A DNA stretch of 64,000 nt, taken from Gerris lacustris. Its lineage: Eukaryota; Arthropoda; Insecta; Hemiptera; Gerridae. The notes under the pieces were generated by a model. The model was not told the origin of the DNA. It saw only the letters and a list, made by a program, of their open reading frames with translations, and made no database searches. Location of the stretch: the NCBI GenBank assembly GCA_951217055.1, contig OX578284.1:45018967-45082966 (forward strand). Direction: 5' to 3'. This document shows, one piece after another, positions 1 through 11,820 of this stretch (its first letter is position 1; each line of letters starts with the position of its first letter). Position numbers and translations under genes: made by a program.

Positions 1-387
1 CATCCAACTTCGAAAATGTAAGGAAACGTATCTAACCAATTCTACCAATTACCTTAAAGTAAATATCTTAACTTTTCAATTTGATATTAGGGGTAGTAAA
101 ACGGAAGATTTCAAAAGACGAGTATCCTTGCCACTTTGATGGGAAGATACGCAGCATCCCCTGTTTAATATATAAGATTAAATGTTCTTTCAGGATAATT
201 ATGAACTCCACTAAGGATTTCAATAAAATTTTCTTCAATATTGCTCAAACTCTATTACCATCGTCTCCTTTTGTGACCATCCAAAGAATCAGTAATATTT
301 TCTTTAAATCTGATTCTAAAAATAACTACTTCTTTCTGCATGGGCGGTGTTTTTAGTTAGTAGTAGTATGTAGTTAGTTAGTTTTAC

Positions 388-519
388 CTTGTGAAGTGGA
401 TTTAGTCCGTTTGCATCTTTACTCATCAAAAGATCATCAGGAAGTGGAGGTCCAGATCTTCTTTTTAACATTTCTAAATCGTTTTTTATTGCTGCCGTGT
501 GTACATCTTTGATGTTGTT
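388..519 (-). CDS. Ankyrin-repeat gene, exon 8 (module B; gene continues off the left edge)
   Basis: This 132-bp exon (44 codons, phase 0 at both ends) lies only 116 bp downstream of exon 7. Its acceptor is CTTGTTTTAG and its donor GTAAAAC. It encodes NNIKDVHTAAIKNDLEMLKR, then RSGPPLPDDLLMSKDANGLN, then PLHK. It mirrors the first 45 residues of exon 5, including H-x-A, the Pro-Pro insert and D-x-NGL-x-x-LHK. The ankyrin repeat is cut at LHK, so at least one more exon is expected to the left of base 1. I found no candidate for it in 1-387. Confidence 0.87.
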
Positions 520-635
520 CTAAAACAAGATTAAAATTTTGTTCATCATAAAGATTGCAAATAACTATTTTCTGACTATATTACTTCTACATGTAATAAT
601 ATTGAAAACATTTTTGTCTGCTGATAATAATTTAC
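520..635 (-). other. Intron 7 of the ankyrin gene (116 bp)
   Basis: A short GT-AG intron, phase 0, and the only small intron seen in this gene. It is AT-rich with a pyrimidine-rich acceptor tract. All other introns here are 2.7-14.7 kb. Confidence 0.85.
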
Positions 636-793
636 CATTATATAAGGGACGGCATCGAGAAATTTCTTGACGGTTGGTTGTTTGCTGGTTTCCCTTGCCA
701 GCCTGTATCCATGACCTTCCCATAGCAGTTTGAGAAGCTTCGCCAAATCCTTTTCATGGATCCATATTCGAACTTGAGAGATCTTTATACCAC
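636..793 (-). CDS. Ankyrin-repeat gene, exon 7 (start of module B)
   Basis: This 158-bp exon (phase 1 to phase 0) has acceptor GTTTGGACAG and donor GTAAAT. The single G left over from exon 6 joins GT to give Gly. It encodes GIKISQVRIWIHEKDLAKLL, then KLLWEGHGYRLARETSKQPT, then VKKFLDAVPYIM. It is the counterpart of exons 3+4 without the internal intron, and starts and ends in the same phases. Confidence 0.88.
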
Positions 794-1624
794 CTGTCCA
801 AACAAACAAAAAATAATAAGAATAAATGTCGTCCTTCATTGTAGGGATATATGACGCACTATATGGCTTCATTGCCAAGCCAGCCTAATCATTCAATCAT
901 GGAAAGAATTGTAGCAAACATATACTAAATCAAATTTTATTCTATGATGACACCTTAGAAGCTAAAAGCTGTTTCTGATCATTTATCATTACTTTAATTT
1001 GAATGATATTGTCTCTAACTCTTATTCCTTACAATTTAATCAAAATTTCATCAAGTGAATTTAGGTTGTCATAGTATACCATTCCTGACCCAAAGTACCC
1101 TTGGCAATTATCGTTACTTCAATATCCCTTCGAAGAATTTATCTGGGTCTAGGGAGGCTATTAGCAATTAATTATTTATAGTATTCAGAGAAATTACAAC
1201 TAACTCTCCAAGTAGCAATTCCAGGAACTTCTAATTAATAGGGTTGCTTGGATCAATTAAAGTCTACAGATGCAAAGGAATTGAGGTTAATTACACATCT
1301 TGAACGAACACCCTATTAGTGATTCTTTACCTAATGTAGTAATATTACAATTGATAAATAAAAACACAAGGTAAATTCTACATTCTCATACAAATATTCT
1401 TTGATATTAATAAATAGGCTATTTTATAAGTCAATATAGCTAATAGACATGCGGTCGACTCTACCTTTAGTACCCCTACTTTTCATGGCCTACTTATAGG
1501 AAAACCACAGAATAAAACGGTTTTGCGTTGTATATATTTAGTTTCATCAAAAATAGAATTCATTATTAGGTTTAGATTTTCCAACGGAGTGAACTAGACT
1601 TATAAACAAGTCATAAGAAGTAGT

Positions 1625-1712
1625 TTTTTTAATTCGGAGACGTAAAAAATGTTTGTTCTTCAGAACGATCACAATGGTTTCGTTACCTTCGGTAAGTTCG
1701 GAAGCAATTAAT
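1625..1712 (-). repeat. Dispersed ATCCGT-type repeat, fragment
   Basis: A short piece of the repeat family also present at 20459-20700, 22440-22645, 43690-43995 and 61860-62010. Diagnostic blocks are TTCGGAGACGTAAAAAATG, GTTCTTCAGAACGATCACAA and TTACCTTCGGTAAGTTCGGA. Confidence 0.6.
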
Positions 1713-2465
1713 AATAATAATTGACTGCTTATATATAATGTCTTCATAGTTGTCTATAAAATTATGAAAACGTTTCTAAATATTTTTAAAGTTACCAATT
1801 ATGCCATATTGTATTTATAAATGAGAGCCCTTTTAGTGACATTTGAGTACAAATTAAAGTACGTCCGAATATTCACAAACGAGTTACAAAGAATGAATGA
1901 AGTGACAATTAAAAACAATTAGTGTTAACCTGACAATTTCTCATCTTCAGCTGAGTCATCTCTGTTCGCAGGTCGACGAGTTTCAATCATCTGTTGTCTT
2001 TGCTCAATATTCAAACTAGTTTTTGAATAAGATGCAATGTTATTTTTGAAAGATGGATGTGGTTGAAGGGCAAAAAACATTTCACTTACTTAAAAGTGAT
2101 TGAAATTTATTTAATTTAAAATATTCATTTATTTGTTGTAGAAAGTCTTTACTCATTACCACACATATTTATAGAAGAAATGACTGAAATTATAGATTAA
2201 TAGCACAAATCATTAATTTATAAGTTGAAATATTAATTTTATTAATACCTTCGCTTAGAGATCCTGAAACTTTTTACCATCTCTAATTATTTGAAATTCA
2301 ATTAAAATCTACCGTAATGTTAATAGAACTCTAATTATGGGGGATTCGTGAAGCCTGATGATAACCAACTAAAGTAATGCTAAGATGCTGGAAACGTTCC
2401 TTGATAAAACACTAGCAGAATCAGATGAAAATATGTTTATAAACCATCTCTTGATAAATATAACT

Positions 2466-2800
2466 CCTTCAACCTAGCACTTCCTTTGAAACTCCATTAT
2501 CGGGTATTATTGTTGAGGACCCCTCTGATGAAGAAGAAGGAGGAGAACAAGAGGAGACCTCTGAAGAATATAGATGTGTTTGTGGAGCTATAGTAGGTGA
2601 TGAAATAAGACAAACTAATCCTGTTATTGTCTCGGAAAGTCAATCTTATGCAGATATAGGATCTTGGCCTTTAATGACAGCTGCAGTTAGGGATGTTAAA
2701 ATTTAAAAAGGGCCGGAACCAGTGGTTAAGCCAGACTTCAAGCAATATTCTTTTTTGCTCGGGGCGACAAATGTCCTAGAGCAGGTGCTGCTTCTAAGCT
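2466..2800 (+). pseudogene. Remnant of a transposase-like ORF (possible hAT / TTF-type zinc-finger relative)
   Basis: From an upstream stop, a frame without ATG runs STSFETPLSGIIVEDPSDEE, EGGEQEETSEEYRCVCGAIV, GDEIRQTNPVIVSESQSYAD, IGSWPLMTAAVRDVKI. It is then broken by one TAA and continues KGPEPVVKPDFKQYSFLLG before dissolving into the adjacent satellite. The order acidic region, then D-x-x-x-WP...R-D, then KGP...DF resembles the N-terminal part of TTF-type zinc-finger/hAT-derived proteins as I remember them. The in-frame stop and loss of the downstream part mark it as dead. The family assignment is tentative. Confidence 0.35.
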
Positions 2801-3466
2801 TCAAAAATATTGAATCGTCTTTTAAGCTTCAAGAATATTAGATCCTCTTCTAAGCTTCAAGAATATTTGATCCTCTTCTAAGCTTCAAGAATATTAAGAT
2901 CGTCTTCTAAGCTTCTAGAATATTAAGATCGTCTTCTAAGCTTCAAGAATGTTAGATCCCCTTCTAAGCTTCAAGAATATTAGATCGTCTTCTAAGCTTC
3001 AATGTTATTAGATCGTCTTCTAAGCTTCAAGAATATTAGATCCTCTTCTAAGCTTCAAGAATATTAGATCCCCATCTAAGCTTCAAGAATATTAGATCCC
3101 CTTCTAAGCTTCAAGAATATTAGATCGTCTTCTAAGCTTCAAGAATATTAGATCCTCTTTTAAGCTTTAAGAATATTAGATCCTCTTCTAAGCTTCAAGA
3201 ATATTAGATCGTCTTCTAAGCTTCAAGAATATTAGATCCTCTTTTAGGCTTTAAGAATATTAGATCCTCTTTTAAGCTTTAAGAATATTAGATCCTCTTC
3301 TAAGCTTCAAGAATATTAGATCCTCTTCTAAGCTTCAAGAATATTAGATCGTCTTCTAAGCTTCAAGAATATTAGATCCTCTTCTAAGCTTCAAGAATAT
3401 TAGATCCTCTTCTAAGCTTCAAGTATATTAGATATTAAGAATATTAGATTGTCTTCTAAGCTTCAC
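2790..3466. repeat. 28-bp tandem satellite (about 24 copies) with HindIII and HSE-like sites
   Basis: The unit is TCTTCTAAGCTTCAAGAATA followed by TTAGATCC, 28 bp, repeated about 24 times with two main subtypes (GATCGTCT and GATCCTCT). Most units contain AAGCTT and the core TTCAAGAA. Subtypes are interspersed rather than blocked, which suggests unequal exchange. 28 bp is not a multiple of three, so the array is not coding. Confidence 0.95.
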
Positions 3467-4320
3467 AACCCATAAAATTTTATTGTTAGGTAAAGTTAAG
3501 TGAAGTAATGAATTTTATTTGAAAAATTGATAAATAAAGCTAATGGGTGATTAAAAATAATTTTAAAGAAACGTATAAATCAACTAAATAATTTATAAAA
3601 ATCTAATAAATTACTCTATCCATATTTTAAAACTCTCTAAAGGTTCACACTTGTTTTCATTTACACGACAAAAAGCTGACTAGATAAATTATTATTAATA
3701 CACAAATGTTCGAGGCAAGAGTAATTTTCTACTTTAAACCTCGTATTACAGGTAATTATCATGTCCACCACAATCAATCATTTCACCCAACATTGTGAAA
3801 TGAGTAACGTGGGGGAGTTGAAATTCTGTCTCTTGCAAATCGATTACGTGTTCTCCATACCATTATCGTGATCCTGAAAAGCCTCCTATCATTATCCGTG
3901 TCGATACAATGGACGTTAAATACTAGGGAGTTGTTTTTTTATTTTTTCCACTCTAAGTAATGGATCCATTAAAAGACAGTGTTAATGACCCAATTTTTTT
4001 CTATTTTTTATATACAATTTAAAACTAAAAGAGGGTCCATTAGCTGAGTTCGTTGTTTTTCAATAAGTTATAACTGAATGCATTATGTAGACTAAACAAT
4101 AAATGCAAGTTCCACTATTTCTCAACTTAAGGTTTCGCCTTCCTTAGGAAAAGTATATACTCTTAGACACTTCACCAATCTACTAGTTTTTAATTCGGTG
4201 ACTGTATTAGCTTGTAAACTCTGCTTATCTTACATATAATTGAAAAATATTATACAAAATTAATCCAACATGAGCCTCAAATTGCGCCTTAACTATTGAT
4301 AGATAATTCAGAACCGGTTC

Positions 4321-4908
4321 AATAGACAAACGATAGCTAGTCCCGAATTAAGCTTTAAATTTTTCCACAAATCTAGGAATCGACATTTACGATAATAGAA
4401 CTAGACCGAGAAATAACGCTTATAATTATAAAGTACCCAATTAGTGTCCCTATCTGACTGTCTCCCGTTGTTAATAATAATTATAATTTGATTTAAATTA
4501 AAATTTATACTCCGTAGCATGAATACTACCAAAAACTTAAAATTGAATTTCTAATTGATTGTACTAGGTACAGGTACTAATTGTGTACTTTATAATTATA
4601 AGCGCTATTTGTTGGTCTAGTTCTATTATCTTAAATGCCGATTCCTAGATTTGTGGAAAAATGTAAAGCTTAATTCGGGACTAGCTATCGTTAACGACAG
4701 AAGAAATAATTCTCCAGTGTAGCTTAGTTGGCTAGAGCGTCTATACAGGAAATATAGGAGGCCCGTGGTTCGAATCCCGGCGCTGTCGTCTATTTTTCTA
4801 TGTCTGTCTCCCGTTGTTAATAATAATTATAATTTGATTTAAATTAAAATTTAAACTTTCCGTAGTATGAATACTACTAACAACTTAAAATTGAATAGAC
4901 AAACGATA
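4321..4908. mobile_element. Composite SINE insertion with inverted repeats and a 15-bp target-site duplication
   Basis: The direct repeat AATAGACAAACGATA occurs at 4321-4335 and 4894-4908, flanking a compound structure. Inside are an arm at about 4328-4440, a SINE 3' tail (CTGTCTCCCGTTGTTAATAA...), the inverted copy of the first arm at about 4573-4695, and a tRNA-derived SINE with the same tail. The tRNA-like part (4714-4786) has an A box (TAGCTTAGTTGGCTAGAGC) and B box (GGTTCGAATCCC). Its anticodon stem CTATA/TATAG pairs, but the T stem does not. Confidence 0.75.
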
Positions 4909-5869
4909 TAATATATAATAACAATATACTAAAATATTGTTAAGACCGAATCTAATTTACCTTACTACAGAAACTTGGAATATCCAAAATAGTCAAGCTT
5001 TAAGAACGGTACAAACGCAAGCTGGAACAAAACTCTATAGAATGAACTCAAGGTGGAGTCAAACTCCACTGAATGAACTCCAAGGTTCATAGTCTTTTGG
5101 AGCTGCCGAAGTGACTGGCATAGTGTTCGAACCGAAATTCGAACAGTATCAATACATGTGTGTTCAACGGGAAGCACGTGTTACTCAAAATGCTAGGAGA
5201 GCACGAAATTAACAAACAATTAGGCTAAAGAAAACGAAGAACTAAGTAGAAATTGAATGTACCTTCGAAATTTTACTTTTAATAATGCAACCAAAATAAT
5301 TTGTAGTGATAAGTGATGACCCATTCATACTATAATTGGTTGTTTTGACTGAGACATTGTGGCACCACTTCATAATCTCGAGGTTGGTACAAAGTAACAC
5401 ATTATTATCACCACACGGTTACGGAGTGCCACCACTGGGTGACCACCCGAATCAAGTCAATACCATAATGTTACTATACATTGTAATTCATTATCAAGAC
5501 TTCTTGTTACATAATGTATGTAGTTGAAGTTATGACAATAAAGAAACTTAAAGAAAAAAAAATTATCACTACAATTTTATATTAAAATTAACTTAGTACA
5601 GAATTAACTCTTACTAAGTTAACACGCACACTGTAGATGATAAATATTATATAATGTCGAAACGTGTTTATGAATTTTAATGTAAAAATTGTGGTGACAA
5701 TTTTGTTGTGTGTACTTTCTCAACTGTAACTGCGTTTATACACTGGTTATACAAATGTAAGCTCTGGTGCAATAAATAGTGAATCTGTGGATCACCACTA
5801 AAATTTTAGGTATCCTTAAATTATTATTTTGTTTAATAAATAATCAACTTTTTTTTAAAGGTTCGATCA

Positions 5870-6036
5870 ACAGCATAGGTTATTACTGGACCTATTGGGG
5901 GATTCGGCCATTTTACTCATCTACATGATGAGATCATCAGTGTGGAACATATCTCACCTATCTGGGATCCGAACTCACCACCGGTGATAATACCTAGGTT
6001 TTAGAGGTGAGAGTGCTATTCACTAAGCTACGTGTT
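5870..6036 (-). mobile_element. tRNA-derived SINE, minus strand
   Basis: Read on the minus strand from 6036 there is an A-box-like TAGCTTAGTGAATAGC and, about 40 bp on, a B-box-like GAGTTCGGATCCC, followed by a non-tRNA body to about 5870. The tRNA part is too degenerate to fold as a functional tRNA. Confidence 0.5.
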
Positions 6037-6042
6037 TATTAG

Positions 6043-6275
6043 ATACTTCTTTAGATTGTTACTCCCCTATGTTTTTTTTAGAATATTAATAACTTTGACT
6101 TAATAGCTATTAAGACAAAGGGATGTTTAGTCCAATGTACATTGGGACAAAGGAATATCACACTTCTGTAATTATAAGGGGAGTAAGTCTAAAGAAGAAC
6201 ATTCCGTACACCTTCTTTAGACTGTTACGCCCCTTTGTTTTTTTTATAAGGGGAGTAACCATCTAAAGAAGTGCC
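6043..6275. mobile_element. MITE with ACTTCTTTAGATTGTTACTCCC termini, copy 1
   Basis: The left end (ACTTCTTTAGATTGTTACTC) is matched inverted at the right end (GGGGAGTAACCATCTAAAGA, then AGTGCC). An internal pair of the same termini lies around AACATTCCGTACACCTTC. The same compound layout occurs at 60829-61089. There is no coding capacity. Confidence 0.7.
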
Positions 6276-6892
6276 TTTTATTACTACATATATATAGGAA
6301 CAAATGAGAGATGTAAAATCGAAATACGTTCTAACTTTATGATTCTGAGAAATTGAGGCTTAAATAAAAGGATATTATTAATTGCAATGAAAAAAAAATA
6401 AGAAAAATATAAAAATATAGAAATAAATTAGGATAAAAAGAAGTTTGACCAATCATTTATAAAAGCCCTTTACTAATATTTGAAGACCAATCAAGTTTTC
6501 CTTTCTCAATGTATCCTATCAAGAAAAGGTTAATAGATTTTAGAAAAAAATAATAACTTGAAAAATGATTTTAATCGATCACACAGCAAAAAGCTTTTTA
6601 AATAATAAATTAAGTTATGGAAAAGCTCTGGAAATAAGCTGTCAGAGGTAAATGACCTGAGACAAAGATTTTATTTTGCGATTTATCACAATCGTTTTAA
6701 TTTAGTAGGTATCAGTAAAAAGTAAAATCATTTTTTTTTACTATGGATTTAAAAAAATATAATGAATCGTTTTATGATAATAGTAAATAATTAATATTAT
6801 AAATATATATAAAAATATTTTGCAGGTCATTGAAGCCATCATCAGCCGAGATAATAGTTTCTTATTATGGTGTGCAATCAATTATATAATCA

Positions 6893-7033
6893 AGTAGTGA
6901 GGGTCCTGACTACACACCTCGAAATGATTTGTTATTGCTAAGCTAAGGCAACCACATTTATTCCAATTAGAATAAATGTGTGTTTTGATTTGTTGGTCTT
7001 CATATAGATATAATAATTTATCTAAATTAATTT
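6893..7033 (+). repeat. Dispersed repeat R1, copy 1
   Basis: It shares blocks such as GAAATGATTTGTTATTGCTA, AGGCAACCACATTTATT and GATTTGTTGGTCTTCAT with copies at 14397-14526 (same strand) and 53862-53975 (opposite strand). Probably one end of a transposon. Confidence 0.65.
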
Positions 7034-8139
7034 ACTTAATTTTACTTTTTTTTTTAAATACAAAATTATGCCCATTGCCACATGCCCAAAGGCTCTCATA
7101 TGTATAATCTGTATATCCACGACAACTATATGTGTATGGGAAACTTTTATTGTATAATGGGGTCTACTATAATGAAGCTCATTTTAATCCATTACCATAG
7201 ACATATACGAGTATTTTCACATTAATTATGATATATCTAATCAGATCCGAAAATTTTCGTAAATTCATAGTGAAAGTAGTTTATTTAAATTACGAAAGGA
7301 AACCAACTAAATCGCTTTCATTTAAAGTTTACCTTGATAATCTAATTTACATAGATTATAAAATAGTGATATCTACGTTTGCACTGATGCCCGAGTGAAA
7401 AAATAACATTTATTTTAATATATTTCAAATAAAAAAAATAATAACTTTAGTTCCACGAATTTTAAATTAACCTAACATTGTTTTTCTCTGCTCGAAAAGT
7501 GTTATATTTTAATTAAATAAGATTAAATTACGAATGACTATAAATCATTCCATGAAACATTAGTATTTTGATTACTAAAGAATAAATAAGGAGGAACTAG
7601 CTAAAAATGTAATTTAGATAGGAGAATAAATGTAATTACTTCCCATTTGTTCATGAAATATTTATGCAGGGCCCTTTAAAATTTTCTAGGATTAGATTTA
7701 GGAAGATTGGAAAATATAATTTGATTTAAACATTGATAAAAATTTACATAGAGAAGTCAAACTTTTCTATAACTACGTATTGTTTTATATGAATGTTTCA
7801 TAAGGAAGCTACAATATGTATTAAAAGTTTACCCTAGATTATTCGATTATATTACTTTTGCTCTCAGAGATTTTAGATTGGTTTAATCTATGTAGACCAT
7901 TGCAATATTAGATAGTTAAAACTTAAAGAATAAATAATAACGTCTGTCTACTAAAAGTACATTAAAGCGTAAAATTGTTTTATTTACATTAAATAAGTTT
8001 GATATAATCTCGGAATTAATACTTAATTTTAAAAAAGTAACTTTAATGCTTGCAACCTCTAATATTTATTATAGAAATAAGAGCGTTAATGGAGGTAATT
8101 TTAAAGGATTAGAAAAAACTTTCCATTCACGTAAAATAA

Positions 8140-8280
8140 TATTTATTTATCAAAGCAGCTCTCAGGCTTCATAAGGCCCATCACCCCTTTTATATTATTT
8201 TATTAATGTAACTCTAGTTTTTCCATAATCGACACCGATGATGGTGTTGTGAAAGCCAAAAGCTGCTTTGATAAATAAAA
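8140..8280. mobile_element. Small terminal-inverted-repeat element
   Basis: ATTTATTTATCAAAGCAGCT at 8140-8160 is the inverse of AGCTGCTTTGATAAATAAA at 8262-8280. The interior has CAGGCTTCATAAGGCCCATC, related to a piece at 54006-54030. No ORF. Confidence 0.6.
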
Positions 8281-9142
8281 AAAAAACTATTATTTTACGT
8301 GGTGGGGCAGTTTATTTGAAACCACTGGTAGTTATCATCAGTGAGACCAGTAAACATTTGCAAAGGAAAGGATCAGTGTTGGAGCTGAGGAAGAGATTTA
8401 AAACGAGTGAGATTACTTGCTATTGGATCAATCAGGTGAGTAAAATTAATAATTGGTTAATTTTAAAAAGGTTATATTTCACCCCTTACTGGTATCATCA
8501 GACCTTCTTTAGTAAATTAAAAGACAAGTTCCCAGATGGTGAAGAAGTTTGTTTTGTTTTTGAAAAGTTTAATAGTAGTCTAAATCAAGACCTACACTAA
8601 AACAACACAAATATGATGTAAGCAAGAAACATTAAAATACTGCATTATCCTTACATGCTAAAAATACAGATCACTCCATTAATTTTGAAAAAGCCAAAAT
8701 AATAGACAAAGAAAATAATAAGTTAAAAAGAAAGTCCTAGAAGCTTTCCACATAACAAAAGAAAAAGATTCAATGAACTTTAAGCCAAGTAATATCTTTT
8801 TAATAAATTTTACTAAAATATAATTAATGAATTATAATACTCGTATTTTAAAATTACTGTTAAACGTACTATTGTTTTTGTTATAAGTTATTTTAATTGT
8901 TATGTTGAATTTAAATTCATGTTCATTTACATTTTATTTATTTTAGCTAATATTCTAAATTAAGATAAAACAGGTATTATAAATTTAGTTTCTTTTGCAA
9001 ATTCTTCACGAGGAAGAACAACGAATAAAGAGATAGAATGAAAATATTTCGGATTAAAAAGAAATAACATTGTAATAAAACTTAAACCATTTAGATTTAC
9101 AGATTGTAAATTGTCACGCAATTAATCAACTTTATGACTAAC

Positions 9143-9320
9143 CTGATGATTTCGATGACTTTGATTGCTCAGGTAGAGTGATGGCCTTGGGGTGATTCAT
9201 ATAGTAGGCCGGTGAAAACCCCTGGCTATCTGGTAGAGAGTCGTCGGCTCCTGCCTCAAGGAGTTTCTCCTTTGCTTCTTGGGTTGATATGCCGGCGTAG
9301 TGCAATGCCACTCGCTTCTC
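9143..9320 (-). CDS. Ankyrin-repeat gene, exon 6 (second ankyrin repeat of module A)
   Basis: This 178-bp exon (phase 0 to phase 1) has acceptor ACTGTTACCAG and donor GTTAGT. It encodes EKRVALHYAGISTQEAKEKL, then LEAGADDSLPDSQGFSPAYY, and continues to a Ser/Lys-rich tail (EQSKSSKSS). The ALHYA and LL-x-AGAD-x-x-x-x-D-x-x-G-x-x-P-A motifs are textbook ankyrin positions. It continues exon 5 seamlessly (LLDK|EKRVALHYA). The serine-rich tail is the linker to module B. The exon is markedly more GC-rich than its surroundings. Confidence 0.9.
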
Positions 9321-11367
9321 CTGGTAACAGTAACAAAGTAGATGTGTTAAATGATAGTAAATATCATTGAAAATAGATGGTTGAAAAATAAAAAGGACGA
9401 CGTATCGCTAAATCAAAAATGATTTAAGTTAAAGCTTATTCTTTGTTATGAGGATCCTCCAAACCTGTAATTTACTGATATCAATAATTCTAGTTTCTAT
9501 TGTACTCGTAGCTGGCCGATCATTGCCTCTCTTCAAATGAAAACCAACTTACCACGATACAAATGCTCTTTATCAATTCAATGATGATTGTACAAAATTA
9601 ATATACTGAGTAATGATTATACATAATCAATTAATATAATCATTAGTATCATTAAATATTTATATAATCAATATATCATGATACTAATGAATTAATCATA
9701 ACAACAAGTAACTAATAATAATACATCATATTAACGTAAATGTAATAGCCTATTGTCAATGCATTATTGTAAACCATCATCAGTTAACTGAGCATTACAT
9801 TTTATATATAACTAATGATTATGGAACAAATATTATTTAAATAAAATTAAGATCATGAGAAAATTTTATAAATCGTTGGATGCCAATCAAAGTGTCATAT
9901 AATAAACACCTAAATGTCTACTCTTTGAGTTATATTTAATGGAATTTCCTCTAATTATTTGTTGAAGCAACTAATTAATTGTCTTGGTTTTACAATAAAC
10001 TGATTAAATGTATTTTCTGATAAATAGAAATTATAACAGGCATAGTAACAGTAAATAAGGACAACAAGATGGGATAAGGATAACAAGATGGGGACCAAGG
10101 AGGGATCTTTATCTACCATAGGTGGACTTTGCAGCTATTGTAATCTTGGGGAAACCGGTGTAATTGAGAGGCCTACCAGCTATATTAGCTAATTCAGAAG
10201 ACGTTGTCAAGCAAACAAAAAAAATGCGTACAGAGCAATCAGTGTAGTTAACTACAATTGTGATAAAAGTTTGAACAGACCTAGCACTATAAGTATAGCC
10301 TATCAAAATAAGTGATCAGTTTGAACAGAGCTGATTTTTATTATAGCCAACTAGAAATAGTGATGTCAGTTTGAACAAAGCTAGCCGTAATCATAGATGT
10401 CTAAAATAATGATGTTGTTTATATATATGTAACAGTAAGTTAAGCCAATTATAAAAATGATAACAAGATTGAACAGACTTACGATTAAGTATTAACCATC
10501 TAAGGGGGTTTCTACTAAGTAAAAGAAAAATAAGGTTAGTGAACAAACCTAAAAATCTATAGATTACTTAGTGAAGGAAGCATCAAGGCTTTGTACTATC
10601 TATAGCCCGTTTTAGATAGAGACTTGTAGTTACATTGCACGAAGTTGAGACTTGACTGAAGCCTGCCTTACCACCTCACCCCACAAACTATATCTAGCCA
10701 GGGTGGAGACCAATCAAACAGAGCCCATACATTATTCACTTTCATGTGCAAGTACTATACCCCCACCCTAAGACTTCATCAGAACATAATGGTATCGCTT
10801 TCTTTTGATAGTTAAACCTTATTGGTGGTTACTATTATCATTATTGTTTTTCTTGCAATTGTAGGATTTTGCTTGGTTAAAATAAAGAGAATATTTTATG
10901 ATAAATGATTTTTTGATTAATTGAGAATAGCAGAAAATTTCTTTACAAATATGGAGTGGTGTTGTAGAGACGTAAAAAATATTATGTTTTGTCAAAACAA
11001 AAAAATTTTCTCTTTAATGATTGTCAAGACAATAATTCTAATCAGTTATCACAAGACTTGGTCCTTGTCAAAAAGACAACATACCTAATGTTGATAAAAG
11101 AACCGCAATAACTAATATTTAATAAAGATCCTCACCATCAATGGACTGATAATGGACACATTTAAAATATTTAATTTATGAGGAGAAGGTGTAAAAGATA
11201 TTAAAGATTTTGTGTTACATGGTTTATGACGATGAAGGAGGGATTTTTAAATAAAGACGGACATGTACACATGATCTCAACATACAGAATGAGAATTTTT
11301 AGAATAAGATACAGTGATTCTGGAAGAGAATGTGATCTGGTAAATATCTTAGTATCTGATATTATTT

Positions 11368-11820
11368 TTGTCCCTTAATCACGTTCTAATCATCTTTTGG
11401 CAGGTATATTACACGGGTACAGGTCACGTTTCACGGAATCGGCATGTACTCCTGTTCAGTTTGGCTGAAAGCTCTATGTGCAGGCTTTGTGAACAGGAGG
11501 ACGAGACTCTTTCTTTCCTCATCAACAGGTGTCTTGGATTAACTCAGCTTATGTGGGAAATCTTTGATCTTACCATTTGGGCACAGAGGAACTAATGAAG
11601 GAAGCATCCTTTAATGGCTCCTGAGACTGTGAGCCACTGCAAGCCATCACTATTGTGTAGAGGGGCGATGGTTTGTTGTGACCGATATTGGTGACCGTTG
11701 GAAATGGTGAGGGCTTAGGGAGTAGTATTTCTCCCCTCATCAAAGAAGGCCAGCATTCCCAACCAAATTGCACTGTGGCAAGATGAATCCACACACTGGA
11801 CTGGGCCAGCTTTGGTCGTC
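11368..11820 (+). pseudogene. 3' fragment of a non-LTR retrotransposon
   Basis: The frame contains YYTGTGHVSRNRHVLLFSLA, ESSMCRLCEQEDETLSFLIN, RCLGLTQLMW. The order TGH, then N-x-H, then C-R-x-C...E-D-E-T...C is the C-terminal hallmark of jockey/CR1/R1-type LINE ORF2 (the end of the RNase H-like/zinc-knuckle region). The frame has no start or upstream reverse transcriptase and stops at 11595. The following 200 bp are GC-richer and likely its 3' tail. A 5'-truncated dead copy. Confidence 0.7.

Larger units (their letters stand above)
794..9142 (-). other. Intron 6 of the ankyrin gene (8.3 kb, phase 1)
   Basis: It contains a fragment of the dispersed ATCCGT repeat, a hAT-like ORF remnant, the 28-bp satellite, a composite SINE, a second tRNA-derived SINE, a TIR element and other repeats listed separately. 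I see no further exon with conserved sequence. The stretches 794-1620, 1720-2440, 3467-4320, 4909-5860, 7040-8140 and 8600-9142 are plain AT-rich DNA in which I recognise nothing. Confidence 0.7.

Noticed and set aside
81..356. Plus-strand 91-codon frame near the left edge
   Set aside because: No ATG start, no domain and AT-rich random-looking composition. It lies opposite the ankyrin gene and is not the missing next exon.
4714..4790. Possible functional tRNA gene
   Set aside because: A and B boxes, acceptor and anticodon stems are visible, but the T stem has mismatches, position 33 is not T, and the unit is fused to a SINE tail.
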